Assembly: GCA_050309775.1 (NCBI GenBank)
Contig: JBNRMV010000008.1
Location: forward strand, 124,001 to 188,000
Direction: 5' to 3'
DNA: 64,000 nucleotides
Origin: DTU072 sp050309775
GTDB lineage: Bacteria; Bacillota; Clostridia; Christensenellales; DTU072
The notes under the pieces are model-generated. The model saw only the letters and a program-made list of their open reading frames with translations, was not told where the DNA came from and did not search any database. The position numbers and the translations under genes are program-made. Position 1 is the stretch's first letter; each line of letters begins with the position of its first letter. Below, piece by piece: positions 63,727-64,000 of the stretch.

Positions 63727-63747
63727 CCGTAAGTACGGGTTTGTAAG

Positions 63748-63781
63748 AAAAAAGCGGCGTTGTCCTCGCGCCGCTTTTTTC
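63748..63781 (+). terminator. Terminator after the SPOCS/LysM gene
   Basis: AAAAAGCGGCG, loop of nine bases, CGCCGCTTTTTT; strong stem and T run. Confidence 0.92.
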
Positions 63782-63883
63782 TTTGCTGTTTTTGCCTTGC
63801 TATCATTGAAAAAGTTTGCCGGAAAAGTTATAATGATATCAATTATATATAAATATACTTTTTGAAAAATTTTTGAGGTGGGA

Positions 63884-64000
63884 ATGAAAGGTAAGAAATT
63901 CAAAAAACTTACAAGCAGAGAAAAAATTATTATAGCCGTGGCGCTTATTCTTTTGGCAACGCTGGCAACGGTTTTGGTGTCGGGAGGAGAGCTGCAAGGG
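63884..64000 (+). CDS. Membrane or secreted protein, N-terminal part (cut by window end)
   Basis: 39 residues are visible from ATG 63884, preceded by GAGGTGGG. A lysine-rich start (MKGKKFKKLTSREK) and a hydrophobic stretch (about 15-32) make a signal peptide or membrane anchor. Family cannot be told. In many Clostridia ispE follows the SPOCS/LysM gene, but this sequence does not look like IspE. Confidence 0.6.
   Translation, partial: MKGKKFKKLTSREKIIIAVALILLATLATVLVSGGELQG

Noticed and set aside
1..64000. CRISPR arrays, insertion sequences, prophage genes, toxin-antitoxin pairs, rRNA
   Set aside because: None seen: no regular short direct repeats, transposase or integrase motifs, or rRNA sequence in the window.

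Overview
The window looks like one chromosomal segment of an anaerobic, low-to-mid GC Firmicute of the class Clostridia, with no phage, IS or CRISPR signature. The evidence is a set of Firmicute markers: a spore-protease-like YyaC protein, Veg, a SPOCS/LysM protein, a Bacillus-like block (YaaO-type decarboxylase, tmk, holB, YaaT/RicT), GGAGG-type ribosome binding sites and many TTGACA/TATAAT promoters. A tungsten-type aldehyde ferredoxin oxidoreductase and [4Fe-4S] flavoenzymes point to anaerobic life. The exact species cannot be read from the sequence; a gut Christensenellales-like lineage is my guess.

Layout. 1-7.1 kb: the C-terminal part of a membrane-anchored protein, a DUF6530-like gene behind a consensus promoter with a repeat operator, then an SCP2-like protein, class III aminotransferase, rmuC and a secreted-type phosphoesterase. 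7.2-13.6 kb: a divergent redox/dehydratase locus, with aconitase-X small and large subunits and an Fe-S flavin enoate reductase on the minus strand, and an aldehyde oxidoreductase with its MoaD-like partner on the plus strand. 13.7-18.0 kb: a GH38/57-like protein, a small membrane protein and a B12-binding radical SAM protein. 18.2-24.1 kb: a sugar/polyol operon (TPP enzyme, Gfo/Idh/MocA dehydrogenase, RpiB-like isomerase, IclR regulator, GPH symporter). 24.1-31.3 kb: a YkuE-like phosphoesterase, greA-lysS-decarboxylase-tmk-holB-yaaT, a 59-residue Cys-rich membrane protein and tRNA-Pro(CGG). 31.5-38.9 kb: an unsaturated-uronate locus (kduI, kduD, GH105, a 709-residue membrane-anchored protein, sugar isomerase, redox protein, dehydrogenase). 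39-43.8 kb: CvpA-like protein, DtxR-like regulator, ZIP transporter, ftsH, yyaC. 44-47.1 kb: a CvpA-like protein with a 729-residue repeat protein. 47.1-55.9 kb: DUF2156, secG, smpB, metY-metA-recF-argS, PHP phosphatase, EamA exporter. 55.9-64 kb: GH31 glucosidase, htpG with a CIRCE-like operator, M20 peptidase, veg, SPOCS/LysM protein and the start of a membrane protein.

How parts work together. GH105, KduI and KduD form a continuous route from unsaturated uronyl oligosaccharides to 2-keto-3-deoxygluconate; MetA (with the acetyl-CoA-type Glu111) and MetY form the acetylhomoserine route to homocysteine. The 18-24 kb operon and the 7-13 kb divergent locus look like catabolic modules whose substrates I cannot name. 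Less expected items are the repeat-protein/CvpA pair, the 709-residue protein in the uronate locus, three genes whose -10 element sits 6-10 nt before the ATG (candidate leaderless or near-leaderless mRNAs), and clear palindromic operators at several promoters. No gene-free stretch exceeds about 300 bases apart from the roughly 300-base gap before greA, described below.
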